Assembly (NCBI GenBank): GCA_907163375.1
Contig: CAJQUW010001972.1
Location: 434,001 to 498,000 of the forward strand
DNA: 64,000 nt
Direction: 5' to 3'
DNA from: Prostheceraeus crozeri
Taxonomy: Eukaryota > Platyhelminthes > Polycladida > Euryleptidae
The notes beneath the pieces were generated by a model. That model did not search any database. It was not told where the DNA came from and was given only the letters and a program-made list of their open reading frames with translations. Both the position numbers and the translations under genes were made by a program. Shown here piece after piece: positions 14,861-24,862 of the stretch; position 1 is the stretch's first letter; every line of letters begins with the position of its first letter.

Positions 14861-14928
14861 TAGTTTTTTTAGGCGTGTGCATTTGTGAGCCTGTTAATCA
14901 ACCGCTGTCCTATGTTTGGGGTGCATTT

Positions 14929-15004
14929 CCCGGTGAAAAAAACTGTCGGTAAATTGTCGTGAAGCCGGCTTCCCGACAGATCCTGACAGTTTTTTTTCAC
15001 CGGG
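14929..15004. repeat. 76-bp near-perfect hairpin
   Basis: The stretch begins CCCGGTGAAAAAAACTGTCG and ends with its inverted copy (CTGACAGTTTTTTTTCACCGGG class), leaving a loop of about 33 bp that itself contains GAAGCCGGCTTC. It lies exactly at the left edge of a dispersed repeat and is absent from the other copy of that repeat at 58.4 kb. Confidence 0.85.
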
Positions 15005-15955
15005 TTGTAGTGATAAAAATTTTCCGGAAAATTTTGAAAGTTCTGATTTTTTGTGATAGGCCCTATGCTTTGACCGCTTCCACAGCCGAGGCAGCTACAC
15101 ACCAATAGAATGGGTCTAAAACTGGTGATTTTGATCATTATATTGAATAAAACGATTTTGAAAAATGAAAAAATTTGAATGCTTGTGATATAATTTTTAC
15201 GTTTTCCATCATAACCGAGGCATATCAATAGAATTGTTCTAAAACTCTTGATTTCATCATATCATTTCGATTAAAACAATCGTAGCAATACGAATCCCGT
15301 CCGCGGATTTTTGAGCATTCCTTTACCACCAGTGGCTTGTGACAATTTGTTGGCATTTTTAATATTATAACACAGACAAATTTTGGGACAACGTGAATTT
15401 TTTCCTTTACAATGGGGGTATAATTTCATGCATTATGAAAGATCTAGAGCAAAAATAATGCACTTTATTTGGGAGTTTGTTTATGGCTTGAAAGTAAAGC
15501 TTTATTATGCAGCCTTGATTGCAATTATACAAATTCTCCATATGTTGATGAACATGTGAAACACAAGTACACAGTCCAACACACCATTATACATGAGCGA
15601 CCATATATTGGAAGATATATAAAGACTGTAAACTCGTGAGATATTTGGAAACTAAAGATATCTTTGATGAGTAGAAGAATATATATATGATAGCTTCTAA
15701 CTTCTGGCGTATTGTCCGATATCTTCGTGGAGGACAAACTACACATCTTCCATTTCTAGCTCAGATGGTTCAGATAGTTCCAAATCGATTTCAGATCTAC
15801 TTAAATGAATTTTAGACTTTTCCAGATGAATTGGAGATTCTCCAGTTGAATCTAAGATCCTTTCAAAGTTGAGTTCCTGACAGATATCTGAAATCCATTT
15901 AATGTCTGATATTCAGTTGGAAAGATCTGAAATAGACATATATGGAGGGTGCACC
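15005..15955. repeat. Dispersed repeat family, copy A
   Basis: This stretch aligns by eye, with many substitutions and indels, to 58455-59320. Shared landmarks are AAAATTTTCC near the left end, GAGGCAGCT, CGTAGCAATACGA, GTCCGCGGATTTTTGA, CCACCAGTGGCTTGTG, GTATAATTTCATGCA, GTTGATGAACATGTGA, GACTGTAAACTCGTGAGATA and CCAAATCGATTTCAGATC. No reading frame is preserved between copies. It ends in AGATATC/AGATCT-rich sequence. Superfamily unknown; it is an old repeat. Confidence 0.75.
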
Positions 15956-16690
15956 CAACAAACAATAAATCGTCATGAGAATGTTAAAAGAACATTCCAT
16001 TTTGGTTCGGAAAATGTTATTAAAAAACTTCTGAAAATGATTAAATGGCAATATGTCTTGATATCATTTTGACGTTATAAAAGAATGTTTTCCACAAATG
16101 TTTTGGAAATGTATTATTAGAATATTTTTTAAGTGCTACGAAAAAATATCTGAAAAATGATTAAATGGCAATATTTCTTGATATCATTTTGACGTTATAA
16201 AAAAATGTTTTTCACAAATGTTTTGGGAATGTATTATTAGAATGTTTTTTAAGTGCTACGAAAAAATATCTAAAAATGATTAAATGGCAATATTTCTTGA
16301 TATTATTTTGACGTTATAAAAAATGCTTCTCTATGACCGTTGCTAAAACTTTACATGGAAATGAGATATCCATAATTTCAATGTTATGAAAAAAATGGAT
16401 ATCACATATCCAAGCAAAGTTTACGGTTTTCAAGAAATACTTTTATAACGTCAAATAATATCAACATATATTGCTATTTTAATATTTCAAAAATGGTACA
16501 TATTACTGACAAAATCTATTTCCTGAATAATACGACCTAATTATCCAATCACTATCTTAGTGAAAAATACAATGTTAGTGTAAGAATATTCATATTGACC
16601 AACAGTATACAAAATGACACAGACGAACATGTCGAAATATTCATGACAGGATTATTATATAATTGAACATTCAACAACACCAAAATAATA
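15956..16690. repeat. Tandem ~120-bp array with an inverted copy (foldback repeat)
   Basis: Units starting ATGATTAAATGGCAATAT begin at 16037, 16157 and 16276 (periods 120 and 119), each running through GATATCATTTTGACGTTATAA to AAGTGCTACGAAAAAATAT. An inverted copy of the same core, TTATAACGTC...ATATTGC, lies at about 16443-16482, so the whole can fold back. An inner palindrome-like pair, GATATCC/GGATATC, sits near the turn (16365-16400). No gene was seen. Confidence 0.75.
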
Positions 16691-16699
16691 CATTTTCAT

Positions 16700-18520
16700 T
16701 CAATAACCTCAGTAAAATATAATGAATTTTAAACGCGAGTACGTTTTAAAAGTTTTGCTATCAAAAAAGTAGTTATTTCAAGCTAGTAAGAAAATAGAAG
16801 GAATAATTAAGTGGTACGATCACGGTGACGAGTACTGGTGCCATAGGCAGGAGGACAACAACACGTTCTCCTAAACAATAATCACAACTGTATCGACTCA
16901 ATAATGCCATCCTTTCTCTTCACAGACCCGTTAAAAGACATCAATAATATCCACTAGAAGACCAGATACAAAGAAATTTCAATTCAGCCACCATCAAATC
17001 ACTCTCAATCATGTCGAATAAATCCGCTTGAAATGCTTCGCAATCGCTATTTTGTTGACACGATCATAACCAGCACCTGGAAAAGAAAATGACTAATTTA
17101 ACTAACTCTATGATGTTGGGTTCATTATTTAAAATATGAATCATGTAAATAACATAACACCACTATTGCACAATACCATTATCGTGATACACTTCTGTAT
17201 GCATTGCTCTATTTCAGCATCCTATAAGCGAACTTCTGAGCTCATTTTATAAAAGCTAAGTATGCTGATCGCCATTAAATTATTTTTGATATCACTGTAT
17301 CGAGAATATCAAGGGGAACAGTTCCGAGGATCAGCATACATATCTTAAAAAATTTCAAGTCGAACTTGTCCATGTATTACAGGTGAAACATTCATTCATA
17401 ATTTTCCTTTTAAAGTATTTGATTACACATGTATATATACGCAAATGACATGTACATATATTACGGCTGATCCGACATAAGAATTATTTGAGATTTGCAA
17501 TTTGTATTGTATATATTGTATTTTAGCATTCGCTATTTTACCCTTTGCATCATTGATTGATTGAAACGTGAATGATGTTGTTTATATTACATTTTACAAC
17601 ATCATTTTATCTTAAACATTTGTATGCTGTGCTGTTCATTTCGTTTATACCACTTGCTATTTTACTTCTTAAAATGGACAGTAAAAATATTCCAGGTACT
17701 ATTGATTAACATCTCGCAGTGATGTCAGCGCTAAATTTGAAATTTCTCCAGCAGGCCACAAAAAATCCCGCACCACATCTTGCAACGTTTCCGACTTGAC
17801 TAGACATTTCGACCGCACTCATGAATTACTCGACTGGACTTAAATCAAATTGCTGCACGAGTAACTGATAGATAAACGTTGATGATCAAGATCAAGCGAT
17901 TATTGTGACTGAACTCATCTCCGTTTCATTTGAATCATTGATGGATGGGAGCATGACGCCTGCCTTAATTAATGTGCTGTCCGATACACATGACCCACTC
18001 CTCTAGCAGCAACATTTTCAAGTTCATATTGCCTACATAATCAATGCACAATTTATCTTTCATATATGTTTAGGAAATTACTGTTGACAGGAATTGAAGA
18101 TCCGGCATTGTAGCAGCGTCGCAGCAATCACTGATACTTTTGAATTCGATCTAGTCACTGTTCACAGGCTGAACCTTAAATATTTAAATAAGACCTACAA
18201 TACGTAGCGGATAGTTCATGTGTGGACTATCTTCACAGAAACAAAATTGTGTGTTACTGATAGTATATGGGCCTTATCAAAACAAACAATTAATCATTGG
18301 AATACTTGATAGTTAAACAAAGTCAGGTTAAGACAACCAAGAAATTTAGTGACTGATGCCTTGAGTAAATTTTTTCAGCTTGTTGTTATCTTTTTTTACA
18401 GAATTTTCACCCCTAGCACAGCTACAAGTCATGAGCGAAGCTAAGGATTGCTCAATGAAAAAAGGATCAATCGCTATATTTTTAAAAAACAGTAAATAAA
18501 TAACAGATCTTCTAATCTGA
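16700..18520. other. Gene-poor A+T-rich stretch
   Basis: No supported gene. A BED-finger-like codon run near 17750-17830 is too short and lacks the expected cysteines, so it is not called. Confidence 0.4.
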
Positions 18521-18826
18521 TTAAGCTGTCCCCATCAGAAACCTGTTCGCACGCCTCTTGAAAACGTCAGGTTTGTATTGGTCAGGGAAAATTGAGTGCG
18601 GAAACTGATTCCAAAGCTGTGCCGTGAGAACAACATAGTTTTTCGAGCGACTCACAGTGCGTGCGCGTTCCAAGCTCACATGATTGCATGTGAGTGCATT
18701 AGCTCTGTGAGTGCTTCCGGAGAACTTAGGCTTGGGTACCCACTCAAGTAATGTCCTCCACAACCCAGTATCCTGAAAGATCAAAATGCCTCGAATCTGT
18801 GTATTTATCTGACTTATAGTCTTCAT
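18521..18826 (-). pseudogene. LINE reverse-transcriptase 3' tail fragment
   Basis: The 101-codon frame ends with the layout typical of the last exon of many non-LTR retrotransposons: a basic run (RARTVSRSKNYV), then LWNQFPHSIFPDQ and a final FKRRANRFLM. These residues follow the reverse-transcriptase thumb in Jockey/CR1-like elements. No catalytic domain is present, as expected for a 5'-truncated copy. The assignment rests on pattern memory of this C-terminal signature, so the clade is left open. Confidence 0.55.
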
Positions 18827-18829
18827 CAG

Positions 18830-19425
18830 CCCAATTTTTCTCTACTAAGAATGTCTATGCTGACAGACTACCTAAATCATACACACAAAAGTTAGACAAT
18901 GCATACAAATTTTTAGACGGAAATATTAGAAAAATATTTGTGTTACAATTTACAAATCTATCGTTTAACAACGAAGAAGAGAGTATTTCGAAACAGAAAA
19001 CCAATCAAGAAGACCAGGAATAATTAAGATGCATGATCTGGCGCCAATATCAAGAGCATTGATGGTGGAAAGTAGTAGGCCCTATATGAATTTTATTGAA
19101 AAAGCGGGAGTCAGTCACGAGAAGAACGCGCCACGTGTTTTTCAGTCCTTTTCTTTCTTGAATGCCATGTTCTCTCCTTCCATATCTAGTTCGTGCAAAT
19201 CGAAAGTTAGAGCACTCATCTTTCGCGGATTGAAGCTCTCATGGTGGTAATTTCGCTCTTCTTTTGAGGGGCATCGCTTCGTTTTTTCTGTCGTTCAATA
19301 TCATCATCAAGTTCCGCTATTTCTTCTTTCTCCGGTGAATCCTTTTCCTGCTTTTCGGGTTAGCGGTTCTTGAAATTCGTGTGTGCATCGAAACCAGATG
19401 AAATCATGCTTTTGGATTCATTCAT
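18830..19425. other. Left flank of the Polinton, no recognised gene
   Basis: Short frames only (73 codons at 19029-19250). The last 34 bases before the insertion (from the ATG at 19398) stay open in a frame compatible with the host-like coding sequence on the far side of the Polinton. Confidence 0.4.
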
Positions 19426-19431
19426 TACCAC
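19426..19431. repeat. Polinton target-site duplication, left copy (TACCAC)
   Basis: TACCAC directly precedes the element's AGT terminus and is repeated exactly at 38110-38115. A 6-bp duplication is the known signature of Polinton integration. Confidence 0.93.
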
Positions 19432-19922
19432 AGTAATGGGCAAAAGACCGTTCCAGGACACCTAAAATTCAAAAAAATAGTATCTTTAAAAACGACATAA
19501 ATTCATGAATTTGAACCCTTTTTCAGGTTTTTAAGACCTAAATACATGAATTTAGACCATTCAAAAAGTACCATTTTTGAAAAAATGGTACTTTTTAAAA
19601 ACGACATAAATTCATGAATTTGAACCCTTTTTCAGGTTATGAAGACCTAAATTCACAAATTTGGGCGTTTTTAAAAATACCCAATTTTCAAATTTTTCAA
19701 AATCTCAAATTTGAGAATTACAATTTTCACCGCTTAAATCATGACCGTTCCAGGACACCGAAAATCATAAAAGTTGAGAATTTCAAAATTTGAGAATTAC
19801 AATTTTCTTGCTTAAATCATGACCGTTCCAGGACACCGAAAATCATAAAAGTTGAGAATTTCAAATTCATGAATTTTATCCATCTTTCAGGTTTTTAAAA
19901 TATATCATGTGACTAATAATAT
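19432..19922 (+). repeat. Polinton left terminal inverted repeat
   Basis: It begins AGTAATGGGCAAAAGACC and matches the inverted right end as far as GTGACTAATAATATTT. The 17-base motif GACCGTTCCAGGACACC occurs at 19446, 19743 and 19821. One copy of the hairpin AGTACCATTTTT/AAAAATGGTACT-type sequence lies near 19570-19595. The repeat reaches right up to the first gene. Confidence 0.9.
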
Positions 19923-19932
19923 TTCTTTAAAA

Positions 19933-20661
19933 ATGGAAGAAACAAAAGTGGAAGGAACTTCAGAAATGGAAGGAACCTCAAGAATATATCCTTCGTTATC
20001 ATATGAACGTAGTTCTACTTTAATGGACATTGAAAAGATTAACATTGAAAAAATGAATAAAGAAAAACACAAAGATAGAGTTAGGTATATGAAAGATAAG
20101 GAATCTCAATTATTATTAAGATTAGAGCATTATAAAAAATTAAGAAAGAGATGGACTAAAGTTAAGAATGTAACACAGGGAATTGGTATATTCTTAACAA
20201 TAAGTCTAGGTGCTTTAACAATTGTTATATCTTCAGGTGTTTTAGTAATTCCAGTAGTTGCTACAGCTTTAACAGGTACGGGTGTTTTTGCAACTTCACT
20301 TGTTACAATGTTAGATAAATCTTTAATAACTAAGAAACGAAAATCATTAAAAACTAAGCATTTACATATTAAAGAAGTCTATGATAAACTACATTACTAC
20401 TTTCAGAGAGTATGTGATGATAATGTTATTACGTTAGATGAGATTGAAAAATTTGATCAAATAGCTAATGAAGTAAATCAAATATCATTTCAATCACAGA
20501 CAGAAAAAGTTGATGATAAAAATAAAAAGGATGGCAAAATTTCTAGTGATGCTAAAATTTCTAATGAAGAAAATGACAAATTTTTTTTAGAAGAGCTAAA
20601 AACTTTAAGCGAAAATTTAAGCAAAACTTTATTGAACAAAACTTTATTAAACAAAACTTAA
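19933..20661 (+). CDS. Polinton uncharacterised membrane protein
   Basis: The frame is open from 19909, but the start is placed at the Met at 19933 because it sits on the TTTAAAAATG motif used by the other genes, giving 242 residues. A charged, lysine-rich region likely to be helical (about residues 30-70) is followed by two adjacent hydrophobic stretches, IGIFLTISLGALTIVI and VLVIPVVATALTGTGVFA (about 85-125), that look like a membrane hairpin. A basic helix and a short VITLDEIEKFDQIANEV segment follow; the latter recalls an EF-hand exit helix, but the full calcium loop is not evident. The C-terminus repeats KTLLN. It opens a rightward four-gene block directly beside the left terminal repeat. 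Function unknown. Confidence 0.7.
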   Translation: MEETKVEGTSEMEGTSRIYPSLSYERSSTLMDIEKINIEKMNKEKHKDRVRYMKDKESQLLLRLEHYKKLRKRWTKVKNVTQGIGIFLTISLGALTIVISSGVLVIPVVATALTGTGVFATSLVTMLDKSLITKKRKSLKTKHLHIKEVYDKLHYYFQRVCDDNVITLDEIEKFDQIANEVNQISFQSQTEKVDDKNKKDGKISSDAKISNEENDKFFLEELKTLSENLSKTLLNKTLLNKT

Positions 20662-20782
20662 AACGAGAAAACTTTAAACGAAAAGATGTCAAACAACAAA
20701 GCAATAAAAAAATAATTTGTTCAGTAAAATGTTTTTGTTGTATTCCAATGTTACCACAAAATTCAAATATTATATTTTAAAA

Positions 20783-21604
20783 ATGGATAAAATTAGAGCT
20801 GATAATTTTAAAAGAATAAAACAATTAGAAGAGTTAATAAAACAAAGAAATATTATGAAAGAAAATCATCTTCAACATAGAATGATAAAAGCTGGTATTC
20901 AATCTGATATGTTTGAAAAAATGCAGCAAACCGAGCAAGTAAAAACTGATTTTGAAAAAACTATGAAACCATTTAAAACTCTTGAAAAAGAAAGTACAAA
21001 TAATGATAAACAAATTGATATAACAGATCCAGAGCACAAAACTATATTAGATGACTATGGATTACTAGAATCAAACATTAATAAGAAATTACCAAAATCT
21101 ATGCAATTTGAACATTCTATTTCATTTATAGATGGAAAAACAATACCTAGATTTTATCTCGGACAAAAAGAAATATTTCCACAACCTTTTCGAGGTATAA
21201 TTTTTTCACCAGATAAATCTCCTTTTAATGTAGATAGAAATTTTGTTAATCTTTTAAGAGGAGCAGATTTAAATAATTATGCTGTAGAAGATCTCATAAA
21301 ATATAAAGCTATGTTAGACAGAGTTGGTGCAGTAAAATCTCTTAGACGTTATAAACAATTAGAAAATTTATTATCAACGGGAGTTAAAGTAGGGAAAGGT
21401 TTATCTGAAAAACAGAAAACTGAAACAACTGTATTTTTACCAGATGATCCACAAGAATTACTAAATAGATTAAATATTTTAATATCTGCAATAAAAGAAG
21501 GACATAATTCTAGTTTCAATGAAATTCATGCTATATTGAAAAGACTGTTAGAAAAGAAGATTCTAAATGAAGAGGATTATAAAAGTATAACCGGACATCT
21601 CTGA
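20783..21604 (+). CDS. Polinton DUF8207-like protein
   Basis: Start chosen at the Met at 20783 on TTTTAAAAATG, giving 273 residues. The N-terminal third is a predicted coiled coil rich in Lys, Glu and Gln. The middle has FYLGQKEIF followed by a Gly-Ile-Ile-Phe strand, FVNLLRGADLNNY and EDLIKYKAMLDRVGA. That order of elements (YxGxKEI, LLxGxxLxxYxxxDLxxYKxIL) resembles the DUF8207 family seen in Polinton-like and other mobile-element proteins of invertebrates, whose role is unknown. The likeness is from memory and only moderate. The gene's stop codon lies inside a small hairpin (21594-21608), followed by a second, GGGCTTCGCCC. Confidence 0.65.
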   Translation: MDKIRADNFKRIKQLEELIKQRNIMKENHLQHRMIKAGIQSDMFEKMQQTEQVKTDFEKTMKPFKTLEKESTNNDKQIDITDPEHKTILDDYGLLESNINKKLPKSMQFEHSISFIDGKTIPRFYLGQKEIFPQPFRGIIFSPDKSPFNVDRNFVNLLRGADLNNYAVEDLIKYKAMLDRVGAVKSLRRYKQLENLLSTGVKVGKGLSEKQKTETTVFLPDDPQELLNRLNILISAIKEGHNSSFNEIHAILKRLLEKKILNEEDYKSITGHL

Positions 21605-21710
21605 TGTCCTCCAGGGCTTCGCCCGTAGCTGAAATATGTTGTTGTTTTTAATTTTTTATAAAAAAAAATATTTCATAAAAAAATATTTATTTAATTTTTT
21701 TAGTTTAAAA

Positions 21711-22499
21711 ATGTGTTCAGCATATTTAGACAAAATTAATAATCATTTAGAAAATTTGACAGAGATTTTGGGTTCATCAAAATTTAGTACGACGTTAAAA
21801 ATTATAACAACTACTTCATCACACACTTGTAATTTAGAACCCATTCTACATTTGGAACAAAATAAAAATTATCAAATTGCATTGACTAGTTTCTCTACAT
21901 TTAACACTATTCAAAACGTTATCAAAGATGTGAATGATCAATTTAGATATTCTACTGATAAAGGCAAAACATGGAAAATACTACCTTTTCTTCCTGGTTC
22001 TTACGAAGTTGAAACAATATCAAATGAAATTAAGAGACATTTAGGTATATCATTTAAAGATAAGAAACAATTACATTTTGCAGTTGAACCGGCAGTTAAT
22101 AAATTTTCTCTTACTTTAGACGAAAATCATCAAGTTGATTTTAATCATGATAGATCATTGTCAAAGCTATTAGGATTTAATAAACAAACCTATAGTCAAG
22201 GTTATCATTTAGGTGAGAAGATTCCAAAAATAACTGAAATAAATTCAATTGTTGTACATTGTGACATTATTGAAGGAGGATATATAAATGGTAAATTATC
22301 AAATTTAATATTCAGTTTTCCAGCTTTTACTGTACCCATTGGTTATAGATTAAATGTATTTCCACAAACATTAATATATTTTCCTATTACAAGAAAAACT
22401 ATTAACAACATTGGCATTAGAATCACTGATGAAAAAGGACAAGAAATAAATTTTGGAGGTGAAGAGATTATGATAGATCTTTTGGTTCGGGAGGTATAA
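21711..22499 (+). CDS. Polinton minor capsid (penton-like) protein
   Basis: Start at the Met at 21711 on AGTTTAAAAATG, giving 262 residues; upstream codons in the same frame are A+T filler. The chain follows the single-jelly-roll penton of Polintons and adintovirus-like elements: YQIALTSFSTFNTIQNV near the N-terminus, PGSYEVETI, the SLSKLLGF motif in mid-protein, a VVHCDIIEGGYING strand, and the C-terminal run of IPxGY-like, YFPI, INNIGIRITDEKGQEINF and GEEI. It would form the pentameric vertices of the shell whose facets are built by the product of 31429-32763. It lies in the same rightward block as the packaging ATPase, 88 bases upstream of it. Confidence 0.88.
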   Translation: MCSAYLDKINNHLENLTEILGSSKFSTTLKIITTTSSHTCNLEPILHLEQNKNYQIALTSFSTFNTIQNVIKDVNDQFRYSTDKGKTWKILPFLPGSYEVETISNEIKRHLGISFKDKKQLHFAVEPAVNKFSLTLDENHQVDFNHDRSLSKLLGFNKQTYSQGYHLGEKIPKITEINSIVVHCDIIEGGYINGKLSNLIFSFPAFTVPIGYRLNVFPQTLIYFPITRKTINNIGIRITDEKGQEINFGGEEIMIDLLVREV

Positions 22500-22587
22500 A
22501 CTCCCACGCGAAGCTAGAGAAGTTTAATTTTCTTCTTCTTTAGAAACAAAAAATAAAAAAAATAAAAATAAATTTTTTTATTAAAAA

Positions 22588-23355
22588 ATGAGTGAACTAC
22601 CTCCATTAAATAAAAAAAAACTTAAATTTAATCATCATCCAAATTTATCTAATAAAGTTTTGTCAGTTATTTGTGGAAGATCAGGATGTGGAAAAACATA
22701 TCTATTATTTAAAATTTTAACGACTCCAAATTTTTTGGATTATAACAATCTTATAATTTATACAACAACGGCAGAACAACCCGTCTATCAATTTTTAAAA
22801 TATGGATTTGAAAATAATCTTAAAAAAACAGCAATTGCTTCATTATTCAAAGAATATGAAAAATCTGAAGATGAAGAAGAAATAAGTTCGTGGTGTGAAG
22901 AAGCAGCAAAAAATAATCAGTTAGTTGAATCCAATAAAAATAAGCATATAAAGATACAATTAACAGATGATAGTGGTAATATGCAAGATCCTAGTAAACT
23001 AGATAAAACAATGAAACATTGTGTAATTTTTGATGATTGTGTTAATGACAGAAATCAGTCAGTTCAGAGAAATTATTTCACAAGAGGTAGACATAATAAC
23101 TGTAGTGTATTTTATTTAACACAAAGTATGTATTCATTAGACGGAAGTGTTATTAGAAAGAATGCAAATATATTTATACTATTTGAAATAAATGCAAGAA
23201 ACTTAAGTGATTTGTTAAGAGATATATGCGTAAGAAATAAAGATGAATTTAAACAATCGTGTAATAATGCTTGGTCAAAAGATTATGGCTTCATTACAAT
23301 TAATATTGATAAAAAAATTCATGAAAGAGTTATCGAACAATTGTTCTCTGACTAG
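22588..23355 (+). CDS. ATP: Polinton FtsK/HerA-type packaging ATPase
   Basis: A 255-residue protein starting on TTATTAAAAAATG. Walker A is GRSGCGKT at residues 30-37. Walker B is CVIFDDCVND near residue 145, and a polar sensor-like segment RGRHNNCSVFYLTQS follows. This is the compact single-domain A32/FtsK-HerA fold used by Polintons, adenovirus-like and nucleocytoplasmic viruses to pump DNA into a preformed capsid. Length fits the family. The stop codon runs straight into three stacked hairpins (23354-23392) that may end the transcript of the rightward block; the leftward polymerase gene converges on it from the other side. Confidence 0.92.
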   Translation: MSELPPLNKKKLKFNHHPNLSNKVLSVICGRSGCGKTYLLFKILTTPNFLDYNNLIIYTTTAEQPVYQFLKYGFENNLKKTAIASLFKEYEKSEDEEEISSWCEEAAKNNQLVESNKNKHIKIQLTDDSGNMQDPSKLDKTMKHCVIFDDCVNDRNQSVQRNYFTRGRHNNCSVFYLTQSMYSLDGSVIRKNANIFILFEINARNLSDLLRDICVRNKDEFKQSCNNAWSKDYGFITINIDKKIHERVIEQLFSD

Positions 23356-23392
23356 GCTTCGCCTCGAGGGGCTTCGCCCCGACTGAAAGTCG
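23354..23392. terminator. Stacked GC hairpins between ATPase and polymerase genes
   Basis: AGGCTTCGCCT, GGGGCTTCGCCCC and CGACTGAAAGTCG follow each other with almost no spacing, immediately after the ATPase stop and before A+T-rich sequence. The position between convergent genes suggests transcript ending, but the same hairpins also occur inside genes, so a terminator role is only an inference. Confidence 0.35.
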
Positions 23393-23599
23393 ATAGAAAA
23401 TATTTTCGCGGAGTGATAAAAATATACAAATATAGTGTTATAATATTTTTTTATTTTATGTATATATGAAATTTGTCTCTTAGAAATTAGAAAATTAAAA
23501 AGGTTCAGTAGTTATTCCATCAGGTAAAATTTTTCTTTTATCATCAAATGGATCTAATGCTAATTTATGTTCTTCTTTTAAATACATGTTATGTTTTTT

Positions 23600-24763
23600 T
23601 TAATTAAGTCTATAATTACATGCTGTTTTTATTTCATTATTAAATAATGCATTTTTATAATCTTGAAATGTTATTTGATTAGCCACTGATGCCTTTGAAA
23701 TTCCTTTTAATGTTTTATGTGTTTTAATATTATTAGTTGTATCATAACAGTAACATTTAGATTTTAAAAATATAGCTTCTGTTATGAAATCTTCATTTCC
23801 TTCTAATTCATCTTTTACTTTACATAAATCAGAAGGATGAATGATATCTTTTATTTTATTAATTTCTTCATCAAGTGAAGAATTATACGGTATTGTTAAT
23901 TCTAAGAAAACAGAATCGGTATCTGTAAAGTGTAATTTATAGTTTTTGCCATAAGCAGGTGCTAAATAATCATATATAAATCTATACATAAATAGTTTAG
24001 CTAATTCTAATATAGTGAAACCAATGAAATTAAACTTATCATGTTTTACGCTGATTCGACGTAAATGTACAGCACATAGTTCATCACTAAATCTAGTAGT
24101 TCTTTTATATGTAGGTTTCCTTGTTAAATTTTGAAACCTATCTTTATCATAAACTATTTCAATATTTTGTCTATTACGCACATTTTCTAAAGTCTTACCA
24201 TAAAATGCATTATTCATTAATTTGAAGAACACGTTTCCAAAATCATCTTTATTTCTTTTAGCTATTTTGCGTTTTTCAATATTGAACTCTATATAATTTT
24301 TTAACCACCTAGATTTTTGATAAAATAGTTTTCGATGTATTATGGTGAGAATCATTCCATGATCTAAATACCAATCTAGCATTCTTCCTTCAACAACATA
24401 CTTTCCTTTATTGCTTTGTGTTAACATAAGTTTTTTTGTTGGTCTGTATTTTTTAGGAATTAAAGATTTTTGATAATCTGAAAAATCTTCTATATTAGGA
24501 ATTTTGTTTTCGGGACAGAAAGGAAAATATTTTGTTTTATCTTTTATTTCATCAGGGTATAATAAATCAACTTCATATATATAACCATGATTATAATTTC
24601 CATCATATGTTTTTTGATAATCTAGAACGGGCGAAGCCCTAGTAGACATCTCTGATGTCGTACGAATATTACAGCATGACATTTCACCTGTTGGTAATTC
24701 TTGTATCATGCAAGAAGAATATAAGCTATTAAAATCATAATATAACAAATAGTTTTCTCTCAT
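23600..24763 (-). CDS. PolB: Polinton DNA polymerase B, palm-domain part
   Basis: This 387-codon leftward frame holds the polymerase core. Motif A is YYDFNSLYSSCM (residues about 8-19), motif B the KLMNNAFYGKTLENV run (about 180-195), and motif C HFTDTDSVFLEL (about 280-292). The KLHFTDTDS and NxxYGKT forms are those of protein-primed family B polymerases of Polintons, which copy linear genomes from a terminal protein. Near the N-terminus a hairpin repeat encodes TSEMSTRASPV in frame. The exonuclease region lies in the next leftward frame (24863-28138). The polymerase gene as a whole looks broken, about once. Confidence 0.88.
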   Translation of the reverse strand: MRENYLLYYDFNSLYSSCMIQELPTGEMSCCNIRTTSEMSTRASPVLDYQKTYDGNYNHGYIYEVDLLYPDEIKDKTKYFPFCPENKIPNIEDFSDYQKSLIPKKYRPTKKLMLTQSNKGKYVVEGRMLDWYLDHGMILTIIHRKLFYQKSRWLKNYIEFNIEKRKIAKRNKDDFGNVFFKLMNNAFYGKTLENVRNRQNIEIVYDKDRFQNLTRKPTYKRTTRFSDELCAVHLRRISVKHDKFNFIGFTILELAKLFMYRFIYDYLAPAYGKNYKLHFTDTDSVFLELTIPYNSSLDEEINKIKDIIHPSDLCKVKDELEGNEDFITEAIFLKSKCYCYDTTNNIKTHKTLKGISKASVANQITFQDYKNALFNNEIKTACNYRLN

Positions 24764-24862
24764 GAATTCATCAATTGCTTTTTCACGTTCTACTCCTTCT
24801 CGTTTCGTTCGAAAAATTTCTAATATTTTTTCTTTTTCTTCTGGAGATAAAGGTTTTATTAT

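Noticed and set aside
17740-17830. BED-finger-like codon run (GHKKSRTTSCNVSDLTRHFD)
   Set aside because: The TS...L.RHF pattern recalls a BED finger, but the expected cysteine pair is absent and no transposase frame follows.
19909-19932. Earlier in-frame Met for the first Polinton gene
   Set aside because: It lies inside the terminal repeat and lacks the TTAAAAATG context that marks the Met at 19933.
20834-21037. Minus-strand 67-codon hydrophobic frame inside the DUF8207-like gene
   Set aside because: A shadow of the Lys/Glu-rich coding strand; reversed Lys codons read as Phe and Leu.
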